Below are positions 24,107 to 33,802 of a stretch of DNA of 35,704 nt, one piece after another. The notes beneath the pieces were generated by a model. The model was not told the origin of the DNA and did no database searches. It was given only the letters and a program-made list of their open reading frames with translations. Both the position numbers and the translations under genes were made by a program. Source of the DNA: an uncultured Oscillospiraceae bacterium (GTDB lineage: Bacteria > Bacillota > Clostridia > Oscillospirales > Oscillospiraceae). Location of the stretch: the NCBI GenBank assembly GCA_947627715.1, contig CANQXK010000025.1, positions 1-35,704 on the forward strand. The letters are read 5' to 3'. The stretch's first letter is position 1. Each line of letters opens with the position of its first letter.

Positions 24107-24606
24107 CTAAAAACGCTTTTCCATCAAAAAGAATTTCCCCTTTCGCCAGTCAGCATGACCGACTTTAGAATAACCCAAAGAATTATACAGTCTTAACGCA
24201 AACGGGTTATCAGAGAATACATCTAATCGAATTACATGGATACCGATTTCCTTTAATTGCTTTTCAATATAGAATAGTGTAGATTTAGCGATCCCTTTAT
24301 TTTGAAAAATCGGATTCACACAAAGCCTGTGTACGATATAAAAAGGCTCATCCTTATGTTTCCATTTTCCGTTTTCATATGCTTCATCACATTCTTGATT
24401 TAATGTATAATAACCGCTATTTGACCATGTACTGATCCAACATAGAGTTGACCCTTCCTAATATCTTCCTGAAAATCTCCTTTCGCGGGATATAGATCAT
24501 CCCATTGAAAAATATACTTCCGCTCCATAACATCTACAGCATCATGAACGATGCTGCATATTTCTTCAAGATTATTTGGCTCTGCTTTTCTATATTGTAT
24601 TGTCAT
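24107..24606 (-). pseudogene. GNAT family N-acetyltransferase, frameshifted
   Basis: Two adjacent frames make one acetyltransferase. The first starts at 24606 (MTIQYRKAEPNNLEEICSIV, with GAGGAAG upstream) and runs to GQIA. The second carries GYYTLNQECDEAYENG, then YIVHRLCVNPIFQNKGIAKSTL (the acetyl-CoA binding motif A) and the strand and helix RLDVFSDNPFALRLYNSLGYSKVG. They are joined by the loss of one base at about 24411-24420, after which the first frame stops at once. Everything else is intact, so inactivation is recent, or the base is a sequencing error. AT-rich like the neighbouring HEAQH gene. Confidence 0.8.
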
Positions 24607-24787
24607 TACTTCTTCCTCACAAATCCTGATCTGTCGAGCAGCCGCCCGTTCAATATTTAATATTATATCATCCAAATATGAAGAAATCTACCGCTCGTCA
24701 GGTGGATGTGATGGGGTCATATTCATACTGATCGATACTCTTTCACGATTTTAGATGGGAACACAAAGTCGAATTGGGACTCTTTTT

Positions 24788-25396
24788 TCAGCGCCCTTGC
24801 AGGAGGACGCCCAGGGCCGCCGCCACTCCGGCGGCGATACCGTCAAGGGGGAGGCTCGGAAGCTCCGGCCTCTCCGCCGTCTGCTCCGGCGTGCAGGGCA
24901 CGTGCATGAACCCCGCCGGGATGGAAAGCCCCTCTTTCTTCAGCGCGTGCAGGACCCCGTACATCAGGTGGTTGCACACGAACGTCCCCGCGGTGTTGGA
25001 GATGGCCGCCGGCGCCCCGGTGCGGCGGATGGCCTCCGTCATGGCGCGGATGGGCAGGGTGGAGAAGTACGCCGCCGGGCCGTCCGGCACAATGGGCCGG
25101 TCCTCCGGCCGGTTCCCCTCGTTGTCCGGGATGCGGGCGTCGTCCACGTTAATGGCCACCCGCTCCGGGGTGAGTTGGCTCCGCCCCGCCGCCTGGCCCA
25201 GGCAGAGCACCGCGTCCGGGCAGAGATCGTGGATAGCCTCCGTCACGGTCCGGGTGCTCTTCCCGAACACCGTGGGCACGGTGAGCTTCACGATCTCCCC
25301 GTCCCCCATCCGCTCCGGCGTGCGCCTCATGGCCTCCAGCGCCGCGTTGACCCGCTCCCCGCCGAAGGGTTCAAAGGCCGTGAGAAGGATCTTCAT
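24788..25396 (-). CDS. pcp: Pyroglutamyl-peptidase I
   Basis: The protein is 202 residues, a cysteine peptidase of family C15 that removes N-terminal pyroglutamate from peptides in the cytosol. The start MKILLTAFEPFGGERVNAA is typical. The catalytic triad is visible as E78 (LTPERVAIN), C141 (NTAGTFVCNHLMYG) and H165 (AGFMHVP). GAGGAAAG precedes the ATG. It follows nfnB after 54 nt, across a perfect hairpin, so it may be only partly cotranscribed with nfnAB. Confidence 0.96.
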   Translation of the reverse strand: MKILLTAFEPFGGERVNAALEAMRRTPERMGDGEIVKLTVPTVFGKSTRTVTEAIHDLCPDAVLCLGQAAGRSQLTPERVAINVDDARIPDNEGNRPEDRPIVPDGPAAYFSTLPIRAMTEAIRRTGAPAAISNTAGTFVCNHLMYGVLHALKKEGLSIPAGFMHVPCTPEQTAERPELPSLPLDGIAAGVAAALGVLLQGR

Positions 25397-25408
25397 ATCT
25401 TTCCTCGT

Positions 25409-25441
25409 CCCTTCAAAAGCGCGTCCCCGGCTTTTGAAGGG
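25409..25441 (-). other. Perfect 12-bp hairpin between nfnB and pcp
   Basis: CCCTTCAAAAGC (25409-25420) and its exact complement (25430-25441) flank a 9-nt loop. No T-tract follows on the minus strand, and the stem ends just before the pcp ribosome binding site. It may protect the nfnAB mRNA 3' end or lower pcp expression. Confidence 0.5.
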
Positions 25442-25450
25442 GAGGGCGCG

Positions 25451-26833
25451 TCATTTGCTCTTGATATACTCGTCGATGCTCCCGGCGGCGGTCTTGCCCG
25501 CCCCCATAGCCAGGATCACGGTGGCCGCGCCCGTGGCGGCGTCGCCGCCGCAGAAGACGCCCTCGCGGGAGGTAGCGCCCCTCTCGTCGGTGGTGATGCA
25601 CCCGCGCCTGTTGGCCTCCAGCCCCGGCGTGGTGGAGCGGATCAGGGGGTTGGGAGAGGTGCCGATGGCCACGATCACCGTGTCCACCTCCATCTCAAAC
25701 TCGCTGCCCTCAATGGGCACCGGCCTGCGGCGGCCGGAGGCGTCCGGCTCGCCCAGCTCCATGCGGATGACCTTCATGGCCCGGACCTTCCCCTGCTCGT
25801 CCCCCACGATCTCCGTGGGATTGCAGAGGAGGTCAAACACGATGCCCTCCTCCCTGGCGTGGTGGACCTCCTCGGCCCTGGCGGGCAGCTCGGCCTCCCC
25901 CCGGCGGTAGACGATGTGGACCTCCGCGCCCAGCCTCCGGGCGCAGCGGGCCGCGTCCATCGCCACATTCCCGCCGCCCAGGACCGCCACACGGCGGCTG
26001 CGGTAGACGGGGGTGGCGCTGTCCTCTCGGTACGCCTTCATGAGGTTGATGCGCGTCAGGTACTCGTTGGCGGAAAAGACCCCCACCAGGCTCTCGCCGG
26101 GGATCCCCATAAACTGCGGAAGTCCCGCCCCGGAGCCGATAAAGACGGCCTCGAAGCCCATCTCAAAAAGCTCGTCCACGCTGAGGACCTTGCCGATGAC
26201 CATGTCAAGCTCAATATCCACGCCCAGGCGGCGCAGCTTATCCACCTCTTTTTCCACCACGGACTTGGGCAGGCGGAACTCCGGGATGCCGTAGCTCAGC
26301 ACGCCCCCGGCCACGTGGAACGCCTCGTACACCGTGACGGCGTAGCCCATGCGCGCAAGCTCCCCGGCGCAGGTAAGGCCCGCGGGGCCGGAACCCACCA
26401 CCGCCACCCGGTGGCCGTTGGCGGGGGCCTTATCGGTGTTGGCGACGCCCTGCTCCAGCGCCCAGTCCGCCACGAACCGCTCCAGCCGCCCGATGCCCAC
26501 GCTCTCGCCCCGGATGCCCCGGACGCATTTGCCCTCGCACTGGTTCTCCTGGGGGCAGACCCGCCCGCAGACGGCGGGCAGGGCGTTGGCCCGGCTCAGG
26601 GCGTTGTACGCCCCCTCCAGGTCCCCCTTCTGGATGTGCCCGATGAACTCCGGGATGGGGACGTTCACGGGACACCCCTCCACGCACCGGGGGTTTTTGC
26701 ACCCCAGGCACCGTCCGGCCTCCTTTTGGGCCAGCTCCGGGGTGTAGCCCATAGCCACCTCCCGGAAATTCTTATTCCGAACGTCCGGCGCCTGTTCCGG
26801 CATCTTCGTCTTTTCCGGGGTCATGTCAGCCAT
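25451..26833 (-). CDS. nfnB: NfnB: NADP-binding large subunit of electron-bifurcating transhydrogenase (GltA-like)
   Basis: The protein is 460 residues, homologous to the glutamate synthase small subunit. Cluster cysteines lie in CLGCKNPRCVEGC (C42, C45, C50, C54) and CGRVCPQENQCEGKC (C89-C103). The FAD motif VAVVGSGPAGLTCAGELA and NADP motif VAVLGGGNVAMDAARCARRLGA follow. With NfnA, encoded just upstream, it forms NADH-dependent ferredoxin:NADP+ oxidoreductase, which couples ferredoxin and NADH oxidation to NADPH formation in anaerobes. Alone it would be called glutamate synthase, but the absence of a large GltB and the pairing with NfnA favour Nfn. It overlaps nfnA by 8 nt. Confidence 0.9.
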   Translation of the reverse strand: MADMTPEKTKMPEQAPDVRNKNFREVAMGYTPELAQKEAGRCLGCKNPRCVEGCPVNVPIPEFIGHIQKGDLEGAYNALSRANALPAVCGRVCPQENQCEGKCVRGIRGESVGIGRLERFVADWALEQGVANTDKAPANGHRVAVVGSGPAGLTCAGELARMGYAVTVYEAFHVAGGVLSYGIPEFRLPKSVVEKEVDKLRRLGVDIELDMVIGKVLSVDELFEMGFEAVFIGSGAGLPQFMGIPGESLVGVFSANEYLTRINLMKAYREDSATPVYRSRRVAVLGGGNVAMDAARCARRLGAEVHIVYRRGEAELPARAEEVHHAREEGIVFDLLCNPTEIVGDEQGKVRAMKVIRMELGEPDASGRRRPVPIEGSEFEMEVDTVIVAIGTSPNPLIRSTTPGLEANRRGCITTDERGATSREGVFCGGDAATGAATVILAMGAGKTAAGSIDEYIKSK

Positions 26834-27674
26834 TGTTCATCCCCTCCAGTCTGCATTTATGCTCCGCCCGGCGGCGCTGCTCGAACTCCTTATACGTGGC
26901 CGCCCTGGCGATGGTCTCGTCAAAGTCGATCTTGTGCCCGTCGAAGTCCGGCCCGTCCACGCAGGCGAACTTCACCTGGCCGTCCACCGTCACCCGGCAG
27001 CACCCGCACATCCCGGTGCCGTCGATCATAATGGGGTTCATGCTGACGATGGTGGGCGTGTCGAACTCCCGCGTCAGGCGGCAGACGAATTTCATCATCA
27101 CCAGCGGCCCGATGGCGTAGACCCTGTCGTACCGCGCCCCCGCCTTCAGCCGCTCCTCCAGCTTGCCCGTGGTAAAGCCGGCAAAGCCGTAGGACCCGTC
27201 GTCCGTGCAAACGGTCAGCTCGTCGCAGGCCCCCCGCATCTCGTCCTCCAGGATCACCAGGTCCCTGGTCCGAAAGCCGCCGATCAGCTCCACATACGCC
27301 CCGGCGTCGTGGAGTGCCTTGGCCACAGGCAGCGCGATGGCGCACCCCAGCCCGCCCCCGATGACGGCGGCGCGCTTCACCCCGTCAATGGGCGTGGGTT
27401 CCCCCAGCGGCCCCACGAAGTCCGCGAGGCGCTCCCCCGCGTGAAGCTCGTCCAGGGTCATGGTGGAGTCCCCCACCTTCTGATAGACCACGGTGACCAG
27501 CTCCCCCGACACGGAGGAAACGGTCAGCGGGATCCTCTCCCCACCGTCTGTGGCGCGCAGGATGATGAACTGCCCCGCCCGCGCCTTCCGGGCGATCAGG
27601 GGCGCATAAACGGAAATGCTGGTAATATCGGGGGTAAGGGGCTTTTTTTCAACGATCTCGAACTTTTCCGGCAT
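26826..27674 (-). CDS. nfnA: NfnA: FAD/[2Fe-2S] small subunit of electron-bifurcating transhydrogenase
   Basis: The protein is 282 residues of the ferredoxin-NADP reductase/dihydroorotate dehydrogenase electron-transfer type. FAD binding is shown by GERIPLTVSSVS and the nucleotide site by AAVIGGGLGCAIALPVAKAL. The C-terminal [2Fe-2S] cysteines are in GTGMCGCCRVTVDGQVKFACVDG. It oxidises NADH and passes electrons into NfnB. GTGAGGTG precedes the ATG. A SudB/sulfide dehydrogenase label is also used for this family; the Nfn role is favoured by gene order and size. Confidence 0.9.
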   Translation of the reverse strand: MPEKFEIVEKKPLTPDITSISVYAPLIARKARAGQFIILRATDGGERIPLTVSSVSGELVTVVYQKVGDSTMTLDELHAGERLADFVGPLGEPTPIDGVKRAAVIGGGLGCAIALPVAKALHDAGAYVELIGGFRTRDLVILEDEMRGACDELTVCTDDGSYGFAGFTTGKLEERLKAGARYDRVYAIGPLVMMKFVCRLTREFDTPTIVSMNPIMIDGTGMCGCCRVTVDGQVKFACVDGPDFDGHKIDFDETIARAATYKEFEQRRRAEHKCRLEGMNNG

Positions 27675-27712
27675 ATGGGTTCACCTCACTAAAAGAATGA
27701 AACTCACAGCTA

Positions 27713-27745
27713 AAATTCAATCCGGCCCCGCGAGGCCGGATCGAA
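27713..27745 (-). terminator. Terminator after rpsU
   Basis: ATCCGGCC (27720-27727) and GGCCGGAT (27734-27741) form the core stem, extended by an outer TC/GA pairing. On the minus strand it is followed by AATTTTAG. It ends the rpsU transcript before nfnA. Confidence 0.7.
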
Positions 27746-27756
27746 TCTGCTGTCAA

Positions 27757-27942
27757 TCAATAGTACCGCTTGTTCTTATTCTTCCGAGCCGCCTCGGACT
27801 TCTTACGGCGCTTGACGGAAGGACTCTGATAGTACTCCTTCTTGCGGAGGTCGGCGAGGACGCCCGCCTTGGCGCAGTTGCGCTTGAATCTCTTCAGCGC
27901 GCTGTCCAGAGACTCGTTCTCCTTGACATGGACTTCTGACAT
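27757..27942 (-). CDS. rpsU: Ribosomal protein S21
   Basis: The protein is 61 residues with the family pattern: [45 protein letters not shown] and a basic tail. It binds the 30S platform near the 3' end of 16S rRNA and assists initiation. GGGAGGGGAAATAG precedes the ATG. It forms its own transcription unit with promoter and terminator. Confidence 0.97.
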   Translation of the reverse strand: MSEVHVKENESLDSALKRFKRNCAKAGVLADLRKKEYYQSPSVKRRKKSEAARKNKNKRYY

Positions 27943-28023
27943 CTATTTCCCCTCCCTCCGACAACCGCTGTGAGAGCGTGTTTACGTTATATGGTCTTTG
28001 CCGAATCAAATTCAGCACTGATT

Positions 28024-28052
28024 ATTATAATAACTTCCGGCTCAAATGTCAA
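28024..28052 (-). promoter_or_regulatory. Sigma-A promoter of rpsU
   Basis: On the minus strand a perfect TTGACA (28047-28052) and a perfect TATAAT (28024-28029) are separated by 17 nt, the strongest promoter in the window, fitting a ribosomal protein gene. Confidence 0.9.
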
Positions 28053-28067
28053 TACGAAATTGCACTT

Positions 28068-30599
28068 TTATTTTACCGGCTTCACCACGAGGCTCACCAT
28101 CTTGTTTTTGACGATGGTGCGGACGATCTCCATGCCCTCTAAGGTGCGGGCGATCTTCTCCTGGCCGCGCACGATGCGCAGGATCTCGTCCTCCCCCGCG
28201 TCCACGGGGACCACGGCGGTGCCCTTGAGCTTGCCGTTGACCTGGACGGCCACTTCCTTCTCGCTCTCGGTCATCCTGGCCTCGTCATAGGCCGGCCACG
28301 AGGAGGAGGCGGCCCGGCCCTCAAAGCCCTGCTTCTCCCACAGCTCCTCGGCGATGTGGGGGGCGAAGGGCGAGAGCAGCTGCAGCAGCACCTTCACGTC
28401 CCCGCGGGAGGGCGGGTTCTCGGAGAAGGCGTTCACAAGGCCCATCAGCGCGGCGATGGCGGTGTTGAACTTCATGGCGTCGATGTCCTCCCCCACCTTC
28501 TTTACGGTGCGGTGGACGGCGGCCTCGTTGGCGGCGGAGCAGGTCTCCTCCCCGTCGATGCGGTTCTCGGCCATGTTCCAGATGCGGTCCAGAAAGCGTT
28601 TGCAGCCCTTGACGGCGTTGTCCTGCCAGGGCGCGGCCTTCTCAAAGTCCCCCAGGAACATGATGTAGGTCCTGAGGGTGTCCGCGCCGTAGGTCTTCAC
28701 CACGTCGTCGGGGTTCACCACGTTCCCCAGGGACTTGGACATCTTCACCACGGGGTGGGCGCTCATCTCGCCGTACTTCTCCAAAAGGTGCGCTCTCGCG
28801 CCCTTCTCGCCGCCGTACTCCGCCATGAGCTTGGCCCGCTCCTCGTCGCTGAGGTTTTCAAAGGCGTGGGGGTTGAGGCCCAGGATCATACCGTGGGAGG
28901 TCCTCTTCTGATACGGCTCCTTGGTGGGGACCACGCCGATGTCGTAGAGGAACTTGTGCCAGAAGCGGCTGTAGAGAAGGTGCAGGGTGGTGTGCTCCAT
29001 GCCGCCGTTGTACCAGTCCACCGGGGACCAGTACTCCAGCGCCTCCCTGCTTGCCAGAGCGTCGTGGTTGTGGGGGTCCATATACCGCAGGAAGTACCAG
29101 CTGGACCCGGCCCACTGGGGCATGGTGTCCGTCTCCCGCTTGGCCGGTCCCCCGCAGTGGGGGCAGGTGGTGTTGACCCAGTCGGTCATTTTGGAGATGG
29201 GACTCTCCCCGTCGTCGGTAGGCTCGTAGTTCTCCACCTCGGGCAGCCGCAGGGGCAGCTCCTCCTCCGGCACCGGCACGTAGCCGCACTTGTCGCAGTG
29301 GACGATGGGGATCGGCTCGCCCCAGTAACGCTGGCGGGAGAACACCCAGTCGCGCAGCTTGTAGTTGACCTTCTCACAGCCCACGCCCTTCTCGGTGAGC
29401 CACGCGGTGATCTTCTTCTTGGCCTCCTCCACGGAAAGGCCGTCGAGGAACCCGGAGTTGACCATGATCCCCGTCTCGCAGTCGGTGAAGGCGGCCTCCT
29501 GGACGTTTCCGCCCTTCACCACCTCGATGATGGGCAGGCCGAACTTTTTGGCGAAGTCCCAGTCGCGCTCGTCGTGGGCGGGCACCGCCATGATGGCCCC
29601 GGTGCCGTAAGTGGACAGCACGTAGTCGGAGATGTAAATGGGGATCTCCTTCCCCGTGACGGGGTTGATGGCCCGGACGCCCTTTATCTCCACGCCCGTC
29701 TTGTCCTTGGCCACCTCGGTGCGCTCAAAGTCCGACTTCCTGGCGGCGGCGGCCTGATAGGCGGCGATCTCCTCCGGGTTCTCAAACCGAGGCGCCCACT
29801 TCTTCAGGATGGCGTGCTCCGGGGAGATGACCATGTAGGTAGCGCCGAACATGGTGTCGGGCCGGGTGGTGAAGATGCGCAGCTTGTCCCCCTCGGTGGT
29901 GTCGAAGTCCGCCTCCGCGCCCACGGACCGGCCGATCCAGTTCCTCTGCTGGGTCTTGACCCGGTCGATGAAGTCCACCTCGTCCAGATCGTCCAAAAGC
30001 CGCTGGGCGTAGGCGGTGATCTTCAGCATCCACTGGCTCTTCTCAAGGCGGATGACCTCGCTTCCGCACCGCTCGCACACGCCGTTGACCACCTCCTCGT
30101 TGGCAAGCACGCACTTGCAGGAGGTGCACCAGTTCACGGGCATATGGGCCTTGTAGGCCAGGCCCTTTTTGAACATCTGGAGGAAGATCCACTGGGTCCA
30201 CTTATAGTACTCCGGGTCCGTGGTGTCCACCACCCGGTCCCAGTCGAAGGAGTAGCCCAGCATCTTGAGCTGCTGGGTGAACCGGGCGATGTTCCGCTTC
30301 GTCACGTCGTGGGGGTGGACGTGGTTCTTGATGGCGAAGTTCTCCGTGGGCAGGCCGAAGGCGTCAAAGCCGATGGGGAAGAGGACGTTGTAGCCCTCCA
30401 TCCGCTTCTTCCGGGCGATGATGTCCATGGCGGTGTAGGGCCGGGGATGGCCCACGTGAAGCCCGTCCCCGGAGGGGTACGGGAACTCGATAAGCCCGTA
30501 GAACTTGGGCTTGTCGGACCCCGTCTCCGCCCGGAAGGGGCGCTCCCGCTCCCAGATGTCCTGCCACTTCTTCTCGATCTGTGCAAACTCGTATTTCAT
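28068..30599 (-). CDS. leuS: Leucyl-tRNA synthetase
   Basis: The protein is 843 residues, a class I synthetase. The HIGH-type motif is HVGH at residues 48-51 ([19 protein letters not shown]) and the KMSKS motif is near residue 619 ([15 protein letters not shown]). A zinc-type CTSCKCV...CERCGSE insertion and the CP1 editing domain ([17 protein letters not shown]) are present. It charges tRNA-Leu. It is the last gene of the ftsY-to-leuS cluster, 14 nt after rsfS; the usual upstream T-box leader is absent, so regulation would come from the operon. Confidence 0.98.
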   Translation of the reverse strand: MKYEFAQIEKKWQDIWERERPFRAETGSDKPKFYGLIEFPYPSGDGLHVGHPRPYTAMDIIARKKRMEGYNVLFPIGFDAFGLPTENFAIKNHVHPHDVTKRNIARFTQQLKMLGYSFDWDRVVDTTDPEYYKWTQWIFLQMFKKGLAYKAHMPVNWCTSCKCVLANEEVVNGVCERCGSEVIRLEKSQWMLKITAYAQRLLDDLDEVDFIDRVKTQQRNWIGRSVGAEADFDTTEGDKLRIFTTRPDTMFGATYMVISPEHAILKKWAPRFENPEEIAAYQAAAARKSDFERTEVAKDKTGVEIKGVRAINPVTGKEIPIYISDYVLSTYGTGAIMAVPAHDERDWDFAKKFGLPIIEVVKGGNVQEAAFTDCETGIMVNSGFLDGLSVEEAKKKITAWLTEKGVGCEKVNYKLRDWVFSRQRYWGEPIPIVHCDKCGYVPVPEEELPLRLPEVENYEPTDDGESPISKMTDWVNTTCPHCGGPAKRETDTMPQWAGSSWYFLRYMDPHNHDALASREALEYWSPVDWYNGGMEHTTLHLLYSRFWHKFLYDIGVVPTKEPYQKRTSHGMILGLNPHAFENLSDEERAKLMAEYGGEKGARAHLLEKYGEMSAHPVVKMSKSLGNVVNPDDVVKTYGADTLRTYIMFLGDFEKAAPWQDNAVKGCKRFLDRIWNMAENRIDGEETCSAANEAAVHRTVKKVGEDIDAMKFNTAIAALMGLVNAFSENPPSRGDVKVLLQLLSPFAPHIAEELWEKQGFEGRAASSSWPAYDEARMTESEKEVAVQVNGKLKGTAVVPVDAGEDEILRIVRGQEKIARTLEGMEIVRTIVKNKMVSLVVKPVK

Positions 30600-30613
30600 G
30601 GCGTTTTCACTCC

Positions 30614-30976
30614 TCAGCCCTGGGCCAGCAGGGCGCTGACGTCCACCTCCGGCGCGTCGCCCCAGAGGTGCTCCAGGTTATAAAACTTTCTCGTCTCGTC
30701 GGTGAAGATGTGGACGATCAGGCATCCGAAGTCCACCAGCACCCAGCCGCCGCCGTGGTAGCCCTCGGTGCGCAGCGCGCGCTCCCCCTGGTCCTCCAGG
30801 GCCTTCTCCACCTCGTCGGAGAGGGTCTTGATGTGGGTGGTGGACCCGGCGGTGCAGATGACGAAGTAGTCCGCCAGCACCGTCACGTCCCGCGTCTCCA
30901 GGACCTTGATGTTCTCCGCCTTCTTGGCGTCCAGCGTCCGAACGGCGATGTCGGTCATCTCTTTCGGTGTAAGCAT
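30614..30976 (-). CDS. rsfS: Ribosomal silencing factor RsfS
   Basis: The protein is 120 residues, the usual length. Motifs are [28 protein letters not shown] and [32 protein letters not shown]. It binds L14 on the 50S subunit and blocks subunit joining in starvation. AAAGGGAGG precedes the ATG. Close linkage downstream of nadD and yqeK is typical of Bacillota; here an LCP gene lies between. Confidence 0.97.
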   Translation of the reverse strand: MLTPKEMTDIAVRTLDAKKAENIKVLETRDVTVLADYFVICTAGSTTHIKTLSDEVEKALEDQGERALRTEGYHGGGWVLVDFGCLIVHIFTDETRKFYNLEHLWGDAPEVDVSALLAQG

Positions 30977-31024
30977 ATTGCTGCCTCCCTTTATTTGAAA
31001 TTCAGGTTTTTCCTGTGTGTCTCC

Positions 31025-32320
31025 TTATTTCAGCGTCCCGCTGGTAGCCACCATCTTCCCGTTGGCGTTGCGCCCGGCCACGTCGATATTGGCCGTGGTG
31101 ATCTCCTCGTAGAAGGGGTTGAAGGACTCGTTGAGCATCTCCACCCACTCGTCGATCTTCACCGTCACGTACCCGCTGCCGTTCACCACGTCGTTATAAT
31201 TCCCCGGCAGGGTGAAGAAATGGATGTTCTCCGCGTCCAACTTCAGAAGCTCCTGGGCAAGCCAGGTGCAGCTGGTGAGGTCCAGGTCCGTTTTCACGTC
31301 GCTGAGGACGATGCTGATGAGGGTGTTGACGGGGATGGAGCTTTTCTTGGCGAGGATCTGCTTGGCCGCCGTCATGAGGAAGTCGTGCTGGGCGTCGATG
31401 CGCCCGATGTCCGCGTCGGCGTAGCCGGAGCGGAAGCGGCAGTACTCCATGGCCTTCTGGCCGGTCATATGGTTCATGCCCTTGGAGAAGTGGATGTGCA
31501 GGTTCTGGGCCTCGTCGTCGTAGTTGATGTTGGCGGGCACGTAGTAGTCCACGCCCCCGATGCCGTCCACAAGCTTGATGAAGGCGTTCAGGTCCACCAC
31601 CGCGTAGAAGTCCGGCCGGCAGCTCATAAACGCCGAGACGGCGTCCATCAGCCCGTCCGCGCCGCCCACGCCGTAGATGGAGTTGATGCGGTGGTTCCTG
31701 TAGGTGGTGTTGGCGTAGGTGTCCCTGGGGATGCTCACCACGTTGAGGGTGTGGTTCTCCACGTCCAAATTCGCCACCATGATGACGTCGGTGTTGCTGC
31801 CCACCTTGTCCTTGCCCGCCACCAGGAAGGTGTAGATGTTCTCATTCCGCCCGGTCTTGGGAGGCTCCGTCTCCGTCTCCCCGCCGGCAGATTCCGTCTG
31901 CTCCGGGGGCGCCTGGGTCTCCGGGGGCGCGGTGGGCGCCGCGGCGGAGGTCTCCTGGCTCTGGGTCTGATAGGTGTTCATGAACTGCGTCTGCTCCGGG
32001 GGCCTGGCCGTCTTGATCCAGATGAACAGCGCCGCGAAGAGGATGATCAGCACCGACCCCACGATGATCACCACCTTCGCCCAGGTGGGGATCCCCCCGT
32101 CGTAGCCGTCCTCATATTCCCCGGCGTCCCTGTCAAGGTCCGCGTCCTCCTCGTAGCGCCGCCGGGCGCTCTCCTCCTGCCGTGGAGCGTGGGAGGACGG
32201 TTCCTGCCCCTTCGGGGTATAATTCCACCACTCCGTCCGCTGGGAGGCGTCCAGGTCCTCCCCGTGGTGGATGTGGTCTGCGGTGTGTTTGGAATTTTTG
32301 CTTCCGCCAAAAAGCTTCAT
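31025..32320 (-). CDS. LytR-CpsA-Psr (LCP) family cell-wall glycopolymer ligase
   Basis: The protein is 431 residues. A charged cytosolic region of about 78 residues is followed by one membrane span (WAKVVIIVGSVLIILFAALFIW, about 80-103), a PETQAPPEQTES-rich linker and the LCP domain. Diagnostic parts are NIYTFLVAGKDKVGSNTDVIMVANLDVENHTLNVVSIPRDTY and later FRSGYADADIGRIDAQHDFL. LCP enzymes attach teichoic acids or polysaccharides to peptidoglycan outside the cell. I chose the ATG at 32320 (AAGGACAG upstream); it starts one base after the nadD-yqeK stop, so translation is coupled. Confidence 0.94.
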   Translation of the reverse strand: MKLFGGSKNSKHTADHIHHGEDLDASQRTEWWNYTPKGQEPSSHAPRQEESARRRYEEDADLDRDAGEYEDGYDGGIPTWAKVVIIVGSVLIILFAALFIWIKTARPPEQTQFMNTYQTQSQETSAAAPTAPPETQAPPEQTESAGGETETEPPKTGRNENIYTFLVAGKDKVGSNTDVIMVANLDVENHTLNVVSIPRDTYANTTYRNHRINSIYGVGGADGLMDAVSAFMSCRPDFYAVVDLNAFIKLVDGIGGVDYYVPANINYDDEAQNLHIHFSKGMNHMTGQKAMEYCRFRSGYADADIGRIDAQHDFLMTAAKQILAKKSSIPVNTLISIVLSDVKTDLDLTSCTWLAQELLKLDAENIHFFTLPGNYNDVVNGSGYVTVKIDEWVEMLNESFNPFYEEITTANIDVAGRNANGKMVATSGTLK

Positions 32321-32321
32321 C

Positions 32322-33491
32322 TTACTGTCCTTTCCTGTCTCTGATCCATGCGAACGCCCCAAGGGTACGCTCGTGGGGAACGATATTTCTGGAGCGCATA
32401 TCCTCGATGCTCATGGCAAACCCCAGCTCCAGAGCCCGGTCAAGGTCTGAGTAGGCCAGCTTTCGCAGCTCCTCCACCCCGTCGAAATCCCTGTTGGGCT
32501 CTATGTAGTCGGCCATGTAGACCACCTTCTCCAAAAGGCTCATGTCCTCTTTTCCCGTGGTGTGCCAGAAGATGGCCCCGTAGACCTCATCGTCACACCC
32601 GAACTCATACCGCGCGATGCCGGCCCCCGTCTTGGAGTGGAGGAGCTTTCCCTCCCGCCGCTCCACCTCGTCCAGCCGGATGCCGTATTTTTCGCAAAGG
32701 CGCAGCTGCTCGTCCAGCTTCTCCTTTTTCGTCACGTCGTGGAGGATCGCCGCCTCCCTGGCCCGCTCCACGTCGGCTCCCCAACGGACGGCCAGCTTCA
32801 CGGCCTCCTCCTCGCACCCGGCCACGTGGGCCACGCGCCTGGGGTCCAGCATGGCGTAGGCCCGCCGGCGCAGCCAGGCAAACTCCGGCTTCGCCCCGTA
32901 GAGCCGCAGCCGGACGATCTCGGCGTAGGTCCCCTCAGTGAGGTATTCCCTCCCCCGCCTCTGGGGCAGAAGCTCCCGGACCCTGGTGGAGGACGCCTCC
33001 GTCAGCTCCAACTTCACCGTCTTTACGTTGGCCCCGTACCTGAGCCGCAGGTTCTCGGCGGCCCTGGCAATCTGGCGCTCCTCCCCCTCGCTCCTGGCGA
33101 ACACCGCCAGCGTCACGGCGGACAAAAGCGCCTCGAACTCCCGCCACTGCTCAAAGCACAGCAGCATATCCGTGCCCATCAGGAGGTAGAGCCTCGCCTG
33201 GGGGAAGCTCTCCCGGACGCGGCGCACCGTGTCCACGGTGTAGCTTTTCCCGCCGCGCCGAAGCTCCATGTCCGAGACCCGGCACTTCTTGATCCCGCCG
33301 AAGGCGATGCGGCACAGCTTCAGCCGCTCCTCCCCCTCCGGCGAGCCTTCCGCCAGCTCCTTGTGGGGAGGCTGGGCGTCGGGTATCACCAAGAGCCTGT
33401 CCAGCCCCAGCTCCCGCACCGAGGCCTGGGCCGCCCGCACGTGGCCCAGGTGGGGGGGATTGAAGGTCCCCCCGAAAATTCCTATCTTCAT
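32322..33491 (-). CDS. nadD: Fused nicotinate-nucleotide adenylyltransferase (NadD) and YqeK HD-domain hydrolase
   Basis: The protein is 389 residues and joins two enzymes normally encoded by adjacent genes. Residues 1-200 are NadD: GIFGGTFNPPHLGHVRAAQ (nucleotidyltransferase GxFxPxHxGH), VDTVRRVRESFP, and SSTRVRELL near 168. Residues 210-389 are YqeK, a bis(5'-nucleosyl)-tetraphosphatase: AHVAGCEEEAVKLA (H222), the HD pair at 251-252 (AAILHDVTKKEK), LLHSKTGAGIARYEFG and FWHTTGKEDMSLLEKVVYMADYIEPNR. The fused protein would make deamido-NAD and remove Ap4A. The frame is continuous. The ATG at 33491 overlaps the yhbY stop (ATGA); a longer frame to 33620 only reads yhbY out of frame. Confidence 0.93.
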   Translation of the reverse strand: MKIGIFGGTFNPPHLGHVRAAQASVRELGLDRLLVIPDAQPPHKELAEGSPEGEERLKLCRIAFGGIKKCRVSDMELRRGGKSYTVDTVRRVRESFPQARLYLLMGTDMLLCFEQWREFEALLSAVTLAVFARSEGEERQIARAAENLRLRYGANVKTVKLELTEASSTRVRELLPQRRGREYLTEGTYAEIVRLRLYGAKPEFAWLRRRAYAMLDPRRVAHVAGCEEEAVKLAVRWGADVERAREAAILHDVTKKEKLDEQLRLCEKYGIRLDEVERREGKLLHSKTGAGIARYEFGCDDEVYGAIFWHTTGKEDMSLLEKVVYMADYIEPNRDFDGVEELRKLAYSDLDRALELGFAMSIEDMRSRNIVPHERTLGAFAWIRDRKGQ

Positions 33492-33802
33492 GGCCTGCCC
33501 TGCTTCCTCAGCGTGATCCTCTTCTCCTCCGGGAGGGCGGGATTTTCCCTGTACAGCACGAATTTCGTCCCGATGGCCTGTACGCCCTCGGCTCCCGTGG
33601 CGGCGCAGATGCCGTCGCACGCCTCCCGCGCCGTGAGAAGGGAGGTCTCCAGCACGCGGCCCTTGAGAAGCTCCCTGGTGCGCAGGGCGTTCTCCGCCTC
33701 CTGCACCACGTTCTCCGTGACGCCCCCCTTGCCCACGATAAGCACAGGCTCCAGGGAATTGGCCAGCGCCCGCAGCTGCGCCCTCTGTTTGCTTGTCAGC
33801 AT
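33488..33802 (-). CDS. yhbY: YhbY-family ribosome assembly RNA-binding protein
   Basis: The protein is 104 residues with a CRM domain: MLTSKQRAQLRALANSLEPVLIVGKGGVTENVVQEAENAL, including the GKGG turn, then REACDGICAATGAEGVQAIGTKFVLYRENP. It associates with pre-50S particles. It overlaps rdgB upstream by 7 nt and nadD downstream by 4 nt, so the block is translationally coupled. Confidence 0.96.
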   Translation of the reverse strand: MLTSKQRAQLRALANSLEPVLIVGKGGVTENVVQEAENALRTRELLKGRVLETSLLTAREACDGICAATGAEGVQAIGTKFVLYRENPALPEEKRITLRKQGRP

